64,000 nucleotides of DNA, taken from Saccharothrix sp. ALI-22-I (GTDB taxonomy: Bacteria; Actinomycetota; Actinomycetes; Mycobacteriales; Pseudonocardiaceae). Of the stretch, positions 53,691 through 61,151 are shown one piece after another; positions within the stretch are counted from its first letter, which is position 1, and every line of letters begins with the position of its first letter. Location: NCBI RefSeq assembly GCF_001984175.1, contig NZ_MTQP01000057.1:1-64000 (forward strand), in the 5' to 3' direction. The notes below the pieces were generated by a model. That model did no database searches and was not told the DNA's origin. It saw only the letters and a program-made list of their open reading frames with translations. The position numbers were made by a program, and so were the translations under genes.

Positions 53691-54787
53691 AGGGTCGTCC
53701 GGAGCTGTACACCTCTTACGCGCAGGACACGGCATTCCTGAACACGCGGCCCAAGCGGACGTGGACCGGGGCGTTGCTGGTGGTCGCGCTGCTGATGCCG
53801 TTCGCCGTCACCGACGACCTGCTGATGCTGCTGGCCACCGGGTTCGTGGCGGCGATCGGCGCGATCGGGCTCAACATCGTGACCGGGTACGCGGGGCAGG
53901 TGTCGTTGGGGCACGCGTTCTTCCTCGCCATCGGCGCGTACACGGGCGCGGCGCTGTCGGGTGATCCGGACGGGCGGGTGCTCGGGTTCGGTGTGACGTC
54001 GCTGCCGGTGTGGCTGCTGGCGTCCGGGCTGGTGGCGGGGCTCGCCGGGCTGATCGTGGCGCCGTTGGCGGTGCGGCTGCGCGGGCTGTACCTGGCGATC
54101 GTGACGCTGGGCCTGGTGTTCCTGGGCGAGCACATCTTCCGGGAGTGGACGTCGTTGACCGGTGGTCCCGGGGTGGGGCGGCCGGCGGCGGTGCCGGAGC
54201 TGTTCGGCGTGCGGTTGGACCGGGCGTCGGCGTTGTTCACCGGGCCGCAGCAGCTGTACCTGCTGATGTTCGTGCTGCTGGTGATCTTCGCGGTACTGGC
54301 GCGCAACCTGGTGCGGTCGCGGATCGGGCGGGCGTTCGCGGCGGTGCGGGACCGTGACCTGGCGGCGGCCGTGATCGGGGTGGACCTGGCCCGGTACAAG
54401 GCGCTGGCGTTCGCCGTGTCCTCGTTCTACGCCGGGGTGGCGGGCTCGTTGTTGTTCGTGGTCAACGGGTTCTTCGACCCGGGCTCGTTCGGCCTGCTGC
54501 TGTCGGTGCAGTACATCGCCATGGTGCTCATCGGCGGCGCGGGCACGATCTCCGGCGCGATCATGGGCGCGCTGTTCATCACGTTGCTGCCGCGCATCAC
54601 CAGGGAACTGCCCACGGTGTTGCCGTTCATCAGCGCTGATGCGACCGGAGCGGTCACGGTGTTCCAGGTCGAGGCGGTCCTCTACGGGCTGCTGATCGTG
54701 GTGTTCCTGATCGTGGAGCCACGGGGCCTGTTCGGTATCTGGGTGCGCGTGCGCAACTACTGGCGCACTTGGCCTTTCTCGTACTGA
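53687..54787 (+). CDS. livM: Branched-chain-type ABC permease (LivM)
   Basis: 366 aa, eight or more predicted helices. LivM signature: AIGAIGLNIVTGYAGQVSLG, HAFFLAIGAYTGA, RIGRAFAAVRDRDLAAAVIG, YKALAFAVSSFYAGVAGSL and VLIGGAGTISGAIMGALFIT. The TTG start (53687) overlaps the livH stop and has AGGAGG about 10 nt upstream; no better start is found near the conserved begin. The C-terminus is a short cytoplasmic tail. Confidence 0.91.
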   Translation: MKGRPELYTSYAQDTAFLNTRPKRTWTGALLVVALLMPFAVTDDLLMLLATGFVAAIGAIGLNIVTGYAGQVSLGHAFFLAIGAYTGAALSGDPDGRVLGFGVTSLPVWLLASGLVAGLAGLIVAPLAVRLRGLYLAIVTLGLVFLGEHIFREWTSLTGGPGVGRPAAVPELFGVRLDRASALFTGPQQLYLLMFVLLVIFAVLARNLVRSRIGRAFAAVRDRDLAAAVIGVDLARYKALAFAVSSFYAGVAGSLLFVVNGFFDPGSFGLLLSVQYIAMVLIGGAGTISGAIMGALFITLLPRITRELPTVLPFISADATGAVTVFQVEAVLYGLLIVVFLIVEPRGLFGIWVRVRNYWRTWPFSY

Positions 54788-54800
54788 AAGGGTGGATGGG

Positions 54801-56093
54801 ATGGCAAGGCACAGAGCGGTGCTCGCGTTGTTCTCCGTGGTGGCGCTGGCCGCCGTCGCTTGTCGCGGCGGTGACGGTGCGGCGCCGCAGGAGGGCAAGG
54901 GCGGTATCAAGGTCGATTTCGGCGTGACCAGCGAACCGTGCCCGGGCACCGGCCACAGTGACCGGGGCTGCATCTACCTCGGGTCGATCTCGGACCTGAC
55001 CGAAGGGCCGTTCAAGACGCTCGCGGTGCCGATCACCGAGGCGCAGAAGGCGTACTGGAAGCGCGTCAACGACCAGGGCGGCATCGGCGGCTACGACGTG
55101 GACGTCACGTCGTACGTGAAGGACAACAAGTACAACCCGCAGATCCACAACCAGGTGTACCAGGAGATCAAGGGCAAGGTGCTCGCCTTGGCCCAGACCC
55201 TCGGCTCGCCCACGACCGCCGCGATCCTGCCCGACTTGGAGAGCACGCAGATGGTCAGCGTGCCCGCGTCGTGGACGTCGCTGTGGGGCGTGGAGGAGGT
55301 CATCCTGGAGTCCGGCGCGAACTACTGCATCGAGTCGATGAACTCGGTGGACTACGCGGCGGACGAGCTGGGCGCGAAGAGTGTCATGGCCGTGCACCTG
55401 CCGGGTGACTACGGCGACGACGCGGCGGCGGGCGCGAAGCTCGCGGCGGAGAAGCGCGGGTTGACGTTCACGAACGCGGTCACCCAGACCGGCCAGGACA
55501 ACCAGGGCGGCGCGATCGACGCGGTGCTGGCGAACAAGCCGGACGTGGTCATCCTGACCACCGGGCCGACCGACGCGGCGGTGATCATCGGCCAGACCGC
55601 GGCGCGTGGCTTCACCGGCAAGTTCATCGGCACGTCGCCGACGTGGAACCCCGGTCTGATGGCCAGCCCCGCGGCGCCCGCGATCAAGGCGCTGTACATG
55701 CAGTCGGCGCCGTGGAAGGCGTGGGAGACCGACACGCCGGGGCACAACGCGATGCGTGCGGCCCTGCCGGACGTGACGCCGAACGACGGCTACACGGCCG
55801 GGTGGGTGTGGTCCTACCCGTTGAAGGCGGCGCTGATGAAGGCGGCCGAGAACAAGGACCTGACCAGGGCCGGGCTGCTGGGCGCGGTGCGGGAACTGGA
55901 CTCGGTGGACTACGAGGGCATGCTGCCGTCCGGTGCGGGCAACTTCTCCGGGAACTCGAACGACGCCACGTTCCGGCAGACGTTGATCTACAAGCCGGAC
56001 GACGCGGCGGCCACCAAGGTGACCCTGGTGGAGGACTTCTTCACCGGACCGACGGCGACGGACTTCAAGTTCGAGAAGCCCTGCTACACCTGA
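54801..56093 (+). CDS. Branched-chain-type ABC substrate-binding lipoprotein
   Basis: 430 aa. Signal peptide MARHRAVLALFSVVALAAVAC with lipobox AAVAC (Cys ~21), so it is tethered to the outer face of the membrane. The mature part is a LivK-like periplasmic-binding fold: DRGCIYLGSISDLTEG, KRVNDQGGIGGYDVDVTSYV, AVHLPGDYGDDAAAGAKLAA and PDVVILTTGPTDAAVIIGQT. The CPGTG...DRGC segment adds a possible disulfide. ATG 54801 chosen (AAAGGG 8 nt upstream); GTG 54792 possible. Last gene of the liv operon. Confidence 0.9.
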   Translation: MARHRAVLALFSVVALAAVACRGGDGAAPQEGKGGIKVDFGVTSEPCPGTGHSDRGCIYLGSISDLTEGPFKTLAVPITEAQKAYWKRVNDQGGIGGYDVDVTSYVKDNKYNPQIHNQVYQEIKGKVLALAQTLGSPTTAAILPDLESTQMVSVPASWTSLWGVEEVILESGANYCIESMNSVDYAADELGAKSVMAVHLPGDYGDDAAAGAKLAAEKRGLTFTNAVTQTGQDNQGGAIDAVLANKPDVVILTTGPTDAAVIIGQTAARGFTGKFIGTSPTWNPGLMASPAAPAIKALYMQSAPWKAWETDTPGHNAMRAALPDVTPNDGYTAGWVWSYPLKAALMKAAENKDLTRAGLLGAVRELDSVDYEGMLPSGAGNFSGNSNDATFRQTLIYKPDDAAATKVTLVEDFFTGPTATDFKFEKPCYT

Positions 56094-56103
56094 TCGATCG
56101 ACA

Positions 56104-56138
56104 GCGTCCCGGCCACCGTTCGGAGGTGGCCGGGACGC
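56104..56138. terminator. Bidirectional terminator between convergent genes
   Basis: GCGTCCCGGCCACC (56104-56117) pairs exactly with GGTGGCCGGGACGC (56125-56138) around a 7-nt loop. It lies between the liv binding-protein stop (56093) and the stop of the convergent esterase gene (56145). Confidence 0.8.
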
Positions 56139-56144
56139 CGCGCG

Positions 56145-57314
56145 TCAGGTGTTCCAGAGGACGCAGTGGTGTGTCGTCTTCACGTCGAACGTTCGGGTGG
56201 CGTCCGGGGCGAGGACGAGTGCCCGGTTGCCGGCGCCGAGGCGGGGCCACGGCGGGCTGCTCGTGCCGTTGGGGTCGCCGGTCCGGGTGAACCGGGTCCA
56301 GTAGCCGACCAGCTGGTCGGCCAGGCGGCGTTGGTCGGTGGTGAGGTCCGGGCCGTCGGGGAAGTCGAAGAGGTAGAAGACCTCGGCCCCGTGCGCGATG
56401 AGCGGGAACCACGTCGTGTGCGGCAGCAGTTCGTCGGCGGTCTTCGCGCGCAGGCAGGCCAGGTCGGCGCACGACAGCCGCTCGGCCAGGGCCTGGCCGG
56501 TGCCCTGGATCGTGCTGACCGGGTGCCACGTGGAGATCGCGCCGACGCCCTCGCCGAACGCGCCGGCCGGGTGACCGGTCAGGCACGACCCGCTCTGCAC
56601 GATCGCGCGGTGGAACAGGCCTCGGGCGGTCGGCGAGGTCATCAGGGTGCAGGCGCTCATGCCACCGGCCGATGCCCCGGCCAGGGTGACTTCGGCGGGG
56701 TCGCCGCCGAACGCGGCGATGTTGGCGCGGACCCAGCGCAGTGCCGCCACCTGGTCGTGCAGGCCGAAGTTGCTGTCGCCGAGCCGCGGGTGGGCGAAGA
56801 AGCCGAACACGCCGAGCCGGTAGTTGACCGTCACGACCACGACGTCCCCGGCCCGCACCAGCCTGGCCGGGTCGTAGATCGAACCGGCGCCGGTGACGAA
56901 GCCGCCACCGGGGATCCAGACCATGACCGGCCGGCCGGCGCCGGGGCGTGCGGGTGTGGTCACGTCCAGGGTCAGGCAGTCCTCGCTCTGCGGTGGTGGA
57001 TCTCTTCGGGTGCCGTCCGGCATGTCCGGTGCCTCCGGCTGCACGCACACCGGGCCCGATCCGGTCGCGTCGCGCACGCCTGTCCAAGGGGTGACCGGTT
57101 GTGGTGTCCGCCAGCGGCGTTCGCCGACTGGCGGTGCGGCGTACGGGATGCCCCGGAACCGGCGCACCCCGTTCCCGTCCGTTCCCCGGACGTCACCCGA
57201 CGCGGTCGTGACGATGAGGTCCGTGACGGAGCGGTCAGTGCCGGCGTCGACTGCGCCGCACGCCGTCAGTGCCGAGACACCGAGCAGCAGGGCGAGAACC
57301 CGTCGACCGATCAT
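56145..57314 (-). CDS. Type-B carboxylesterase lipoprotein, internally shortened
   Basis: 389 aa. Lipoprotein signal MIGRRVLALLLGVSALTACG (Cys ~19). Carboxylesterase motifs: GVRRFRGIPYAAPPVGERRW, SEDCLTLDV, VMVWIPGGGFVTGAGS (oxyanion hole) and the nucleophile elbow VTLAGASAGGMSAC (GxSxG). The His segment AHGAEVFYLFDFPDGPD is present, but the ~100-130 residues normally between the Ser elbow and this His, holding the catalytic Glu/Asp, are largely missing: LRAKTADELLPHTTWFP joins directly. The frame is open, so it is an in-frame deletion; activity is doubtful. ATG overlaps the small membrane gene upstream. Confidence 0.82.
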   Translation of the reverse strand: MIGRRVLALLLGVSALTACGAVDAGTDRSVTDLIVTTASGDVRGTDGNGVRRFRGIPYAAPPVGERRWRTPQPVTPWTGVRDATGSGPVCVQPEAPDMPDGTRRDPPPQSEDCLTLDVTTPARPGAGRPVMVWIPGGGFVTGAGSIYDPARLVRAGDVVVVTVNYRLGVFGFFAHPRLGDSNFGLHDQVAALRWVRANIAAFGGDPAEVTLAGASAGGMSACTLMTSPTARGLFHRAIVQSGSCLTGHPAGAFGEGVGAISTWHPVSTIQGTGQALAERLSCADLACLRAKTADELLPHTTWFPLIAHGAEVFYLFDFPDGPDLTTDQRRLADQLVGYWTRFTRTGDPNGTSSPPWPRLGAGNRALVLAPDATRTFDVKTTHHCVLWNT

Positions 57315-57520
57315 GCGCCCTTGGTCTTCCTGCTGCCCCAGCTCGCCAGGAGTGCCCCGGCGAGGGCGATCACCGCGTAGCAGGACAGCCGCGCCGCGAA
57401 TCCGCCCGGCAACCACCCCAGCAGGCCCGCGTTGTCGTGGTCGACCAGCAGTCGGATACCGCCCTGCGCGCCCAGCGCGAGCAGGACCATGCCCGCGATC
57501 AGTCCGGCGGTGTTCTTCAT
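57311..57520 (-). CDS. Small membrane protein
   Basis: 69 aa with two predicted transmembrane helices: NTAGLIAGMVLLALGAQGG and LSCYAVIALAGALLASWGS, separated by a 20-residue external loop, with a basic end (SRKTKGA). No family recognised. ATG 57520 has a G-rich site (GGGGG) 6 nt upstream. Its stop overlaps the esterase start by 4 nt, and the TetR operators lie just upstream, so it is the first gene of a TetR-controlled operon. Confidence 0.75.
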   Translation of the reverse strand: MKNTAGLIAGMVLLALGAQGGIRLLVDHDNAGLLGWLPGGFAARLSCYAVIALAGALLASWGSRKTKGA

Positions 57521-57539
57521 CGGTAACCCCCATCGTTTG

Positions 57540-57581
57540 TGGTTCGATCGAACCATAACAGGTCTTGGTACGATCGCACCA
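57540..57581. promoter_or_regulatory. Twin palindromic TetR operators
   Basis: TGGTTCGATCGAACCA (57540-57555) is a perfect 16-bp palindrome; TGGTACGATCGCACCA (57566-57581) is a near copy with a single mismatched pair. Their centres are 26 bp apart. They lie between the divergent small-membrane gene and tetR, so the regulator probably controls both. Confidence 0.8.
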
Positions 57582-57610
57582 CAACGCTGACGGCGGGGAG
57601 GACGTACGGG

Positions 57611-58222
57611 ATGCCCCGACAGGTGGACCACGACCTGCGTCGCCGGCAGATCGCGGAGGCCGTGTGGCGGCTGGCGACCAGGGGTGGGCTCGAAGACGTG
57701 ACGCTGCGGCAGGTCGCGGCCGAGGCCGGGGTGTCCGCGCGGCTGCTCCAGTACTACTTCGGCACCCGTGATCAGCTCCTGCTCGGCGCGCTGGAGATCC
57801 TGAACGCCGACGCCGAGCAACGTGCCCGGGAACGCCTGGCGGCGTTCGGGGAGACGCCCGGCATGCACGCGATCGTCCGCGGCGTGCTGCTGGAAATGCT
57901 CCCGTTGGACGAGGAGCGGCGGAACCGGCATCTCGTGTACGTGGCGTACTTCGTCCGCTTCCTCGTCGAACCCGCCCTCGCCGAGGTGGCGCTCGCCGCG
58001 CCGCTCGCGATCGAGAACCTGATCGCCGACCTGCTCACCCAAGGGCGGGAACTCGGCGAGGTGTCACCGGACATCGACATCGCGGCCGAGGCGGCGTTCC
58101 TGGTGGCGGGTGCGGAGGGTTTCCAGTCGAGCGTGCTGCTCGGGCAGCGGACCCCCGAGGACGCCGTGGCGCTGATGGACCACCAGCTCGCCCGCGTCTT
58201 CACCGGCACGACTCCCGGCTGA
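57611..58222 (+). CDS. TetR-family repressor
   Basis: 203 aa. N-terminal HTH: RRQIAEAVWRLATRGGLEDV, TLRQVAAEAGVSARLLQYYF and GTRDQLLLGALEIL, the TetR DNA-binding domain. The C-terminal ligand domain resembles that of regulators such as BetI-like/KstR-like proteins with a conserved EGFQSSVLLGQRTPEDAV end; the ligand is unknown. ATG 57611 with GGGGAG 10 nt upstream. Divergent from the small membrane protein and esterase genes, with twin operators between. Confidence 0.92.
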   Translation: MPRQVDHDLRRRQIAEAVWRLATRGGLEDVTLRQVAAEAGVSARLLQYYFGTRDQLLLGALEILNADAEQRARERLAAFGETPGMHAIVRGVLLEMLPLDEERRNRHLVYVAYFVRFLVEPALAEVALAAPLAIENLIADLLTQGRELGEVSPDIDIAAEAAFLVAGAEGFQSSVLLGQRTPEDAVALMDHQLARVFTGTTPG

Positions 58223-58296
58223 CCCGGCTGTTGTCACATTCCTCGCTCCAGGGGCGAAGAAGGGGTGGGGGCACCCGGACAGAAAGGTCGGCGTCC

Positions 58297-59505
58297 ATGA
58301 GTCAGTCCGAGGGGGACGTGTACCAGCTCGGCGGTGGCGTCGAGCCGGCCGTTGCCGATGTCGACCGGATCGCCGCGCACGCTGAGCCGGTCGTCCGCAA
58401 CCTGCAGATCACCCACTGCTACCACGAACTGTCGCGGGCACTGGCCGCCCTCACCGGCGGCGGGTCCGCGAACTGGTGCACGTTCGCGGTGTGGGCGTCC
58501 AAGCAGATCGGGCAGACCATCCGGCAGGAGGATCTGGCGGTCACGTTGGAGCGGCTGCTGCGGTCGTCGCCAGAGGTGGGTGCCGGGATCGAGTTGGTTG
58601 TACGTGCTTTGCGGCGGGTTGTTCCGCGTGATGCCGTCGAGGGTGCCGAGCGGTTGGTGCGGCAGGCGGTGGTGGTGACGGCTCGGCTGGACGCGGCCAG
58701 TGATGCGGGGGCGCGGGGGAATCTGAAGGTCTTCGAGGAGATCGCTCGGGAATTCGCGCGTTTTGTGGCGGCGTTCGGCGACGAGACGGTGGCGGACGAG
58801 CGGCGGATCGCGGAGTTCTGTGACGGGCTGCGGTCGGGTGAGCCGCCCGAGGGGCAGCGGTACCTGCGGCAGGCGTTCACGCGGTACTACCGGGCGATGT
58901 TCGCCGACGATCCGAAACGGCGGGCCGAGCTCCTGCTCGCGGCCAACATCGAGATCGGCCTGCACGAGCAGACGCGGCTGCAACCGGAGATCGCCGCCGC
59001 GATGGAGGCGCCGGTCGTCGATCCCCGTGAGCTCGAACGCCGTCTGTTCGACCTGCTCCTGCCGGGTAATCGCGTGGTCAAGTGGCTGCGGCTGGCGTTC
59101 TGGACCGTGGTCGGCCGGCGCAAGCCGGTGCGCCTGGCCACCGAGCAGTTGGCCGACCACGCCCGCGGGTTGGCCCGTCGAGCGGTCACCGAGCACCTGA
59201 TGACGCTGGCGTTGCCCGGTGGTGAGCTGCTCGATCTGGGCGATGACCTCCCGGGCAGGTTCCCGCCGCTGCTCGTGGAGCTGTCCGACCCCGAACTGCT
59301 GGCGCTGCTCCAACTCGTCGACCCGACGCCCGACAGCATGGCCGACACCGCCTCGCGGGACTGGGCGGACCTCGCCGACCGCCTGCACTACATCGCCGAC
59401 ATGTTCCGCTGTCACGCCCAACGCGGCAACCTGCTCGAACCGCCGTTCACCACCGAGCAGGTCGAAGTCATCAAGGCCGGGGGCCGCCCGCCCGGCCGAC
59501 TCTGA
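58297..59505 (+). CDS. Hypothetical actinobacterial protein
   Basis: 402 aa from ATG (MSQSEGDVYQLGGG), GAAAGG 9 nt upstream. Mostly helical and cytosolic. Segments: ITHCYHELSRALAALTGGGS, NWCTFAVWASKQIGQTIRQE, RLVRQAVVVTARLDAASDAG, RRAELLLAANIEIGLHEQTR, and RKPVRLATEQLADHARGLAR. The pattern CxHELSxAL ... NWxTFAxWASKQ recurs in uncharacterised actinobacterial proteins, as far as I recall, but I know no function or domain name. It precedes the injection-system genes; a link is only positional. Confidence 0.75.
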   Translation: MSQSEGDVYQLGGGVEPAVADVDRIAAHAEPVVRNLQITHCYHELSRALAALTGGGSANWCTFAVWASKQIGQTIRQEDLAVTLERLLRSSPEVGAGIELVVRALRRVVPRDAVEGAERLVRQAVVVTARLDAASDAGARGNLKVFEEIAREFARFVAAFGDETVADERRIAEFCDGLRSGEPPEGQRYLRQAFTRYYRAMFADDPKRRAELLLAANIEIGLHEQTRLQPEIAAAMEAPVVDPRELERRLFDLLLPGNRVVKWLRLAFWTVVGRRKPVRLATEQLADHARGLARRAVTEHLMTLALPGGELLDLGDDLPGRFPPLLVELSDPELLALLQLVDPTPDSMADTASRDWADLADRLHYIADMFRCHAQRGNLLEPPFTTEQVEVIKAGGRPPGRL

Positions 59506-59561
59506 TCCGGCACCGCCGAGCTGACGACCGGACCGGTGCCGGACGTCGGCTCGGCGCGGAT

Positions 59562-59624
59562 GGCAGCCGGGAGGCGGCAGCCGGGGAGGCCGGGATTCAG
59601 CGGGAGGCGGGGATTCAGCGGGAG
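59562..59624 (-). repeat. Tandem repeat carrying stop-codon copies
   Basis: Two units around GGGATTCAGCGGGAGGCG (plus strand) contain TTCAGC, which includes TCA, the stop (59615-59617) of the minus-strand membrane gene; two further shorter units read GGCAGCCGGGAGGC. Confidence 0.75.
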
Positions 59625-60387
59625 TTGTTGCGGGACTTGCGGCGACGATCGATGGGGGCGGCCTCCTGGTGCGGGCCGACGTGCCGGTTCATGGCCGAGG
59701 CCCGGAGGTGCTGCGGCGCGAAACCGGGCCAGGACTTGTCGCGCTTGAGGATCAGGCGGTCCAGCTTGTCGCCCATGTGCTCCACCGGGCAGCCGCCCAT
59801 GTACTTGAGGAACTCGGAGTAGGGCAGCGGCACGGGTTTCAGGGACAGCCGGCCGTTCTTGGTCAGCACCGGTTGCCACTGGGACAGCGGGAGCGGCAGG
59901 TAGCGGTTGTCGCCGTTCTTGGGCTGGGTGGTGATCGTCAGGACCTCGACGTGCGTCGGCGTGGCGTCCACGACCAGGACGCGCCGTTCCTTGTGGGTTT
60001 CCGCTCGTCGTCGTGGGTGACGATCGCCAGCCACACCTCGCCCTCCTCCGGCGGCCACTGGGTGACCCCGGGCGGTGCGGGGTCGGCGGGCGGGCCGGAG
60101 CGCAACCACCGACTCCGCCGCCGGTAACCGACCACGATGGCGGTGCAGCCGACCACGAGCACCGCCAGTTCCAACAGCGCCACGAACCGGGTGAGGCCAC
60201 CTGAGGCGGTCGGGTCGGGGATCGCCTGGCCCCCGGTCAGGACGGTCAACGCGATGATCACGCCCACGGTCAGCACGAACTCCCGCCCCGGCTTGACCAG
60301 CAGGCGCGGGCGGTCCTGGTAGAGCAGCGCGAACACCAGGCAGAGCCCCAGCATGGGCACCGCCAACAGGTTGATCAGCGTGCTCAT
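59615..60387 (-). pseudogene. Membrane protein gene with frameshift
   Basis: From ATG 60387 the protein starts MSTLINLLAVPMLGLCLVFA, with three transmembrane helices (~4-22, 35-52, 66-88), and runs to EGEVWLAIVTHDDERKP near 60005. From there the coding text continues in another frame: THKERRVLVVDATPTHVEVL, RYLPLPLSQWQPVLTKNG, GGCPVEHMGDKLDRLILK, to a stop at 59615. A one- or two-base change joins both parts. It is either a real pseudogene or a sequencing error; apart from the shift the text looks intact. No family recognised. Confidence 0.7.
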
Positions 60388-60542
60388 GCCGCTCCCAGGT
60401 CCTCGCCGCCACGTGATCCGCCCGTCGTCGGTCCGCCGTCCGGCGTTACACACCAGCGTTGCCCATGTGGGCAACCGCCGCTGCCCCAAGGATCGTCGGG
60501 TCGCCGCTGTTCGCGGAGAAACCGCCGGCTCATCGTGGGAAC

Positions 60543-61151
60543 GTGATCCACGAGGTTGACGAGGCGCTGAGGCGGTTGGTCCGGGACGACGCGTTGCGCG
60601 GCACGGACGTCGAGGTCGCGTTCGAAGCACCCACGAAGGACTGGGCCGCGCGCCGCAACGCGCCGACCGTCAACGTCTACCTCTACGACATCCGCGAGGA
60701 CCTCCGCCGCCGGCAGCGGGGCCTGCTCAACGAGTACGAGAACGGCCAGGTCACCGCCCGCCGCCTGCCGCCGCGCCACATCAAGCTGTCCTACCTGATG
60801 ACGGCCTGGACCCAGCGGTCGGAGGACGAGCACCGGTTGCTGTCCGAGCTGCTGATCGGCTTCCTGCGGCACGAGTCCGTGCCGGTCGAACTGCTGACCG
60901 GGTCGCTGGTCGAGCTGGGCCTCCCGGTGCCGATGACCGTCGCCCTGCCGCCACCGGAGGACCGCGCGTTCGCGGACGTGTGGACGGCGCTCGGCGGCGA
61001 GCTGAAACCGTCGCTGGACGTGGTGGTGTCCGCGCCGATCGACTCCGGCCGGGTGTTCCCGGCCGGGCCACCGGTGGAGGACGGCATGCGGCTGGCCATG
61101 GGCGACGACTCGGTCGCGCACCGCGTGGCGATGAGCCGCAGGCACCCGTGA
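60543..61151 (+). CDS. DUF4255 protein of a contractile injection system
   Basis: 202 aa from GTG 60543. The family signature is clear: IHEVDEALRRLVRDDALRG, NVYLYDIREDLRRRQRG and HIKLSYLMTAWTQRSEDEHR, LLSELLIGFLRHESVP. DUF4255 (Pvc16-like) proteins cap the tail or terminate the sheath in extracellular contractile injection systems and related phage tails. A longer open frame to 60459 lacks a good start. Overlaps the ATPase gene by 4 nt, the usual order in actinobacterial eCIS loci. Confidence 0.88.
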   Translation: MIHEVDEALRRLVRDDALRGTDVEVAFEAPTKDWAARRNAPTVNVYLYDIREDLRRRQRGLLNEYENGQVTARRLPPRHIKLSYLMTAWTQRSEDEHRLLSELLIGFLRHESVPVELLTGSLVELGLPVPMTVALPPPEDRAFADVWTALGGELKPSLDVVVSAPIDSGRVFPAGPPVEDGMRLAMGDDSVAHRVAMSRRHP

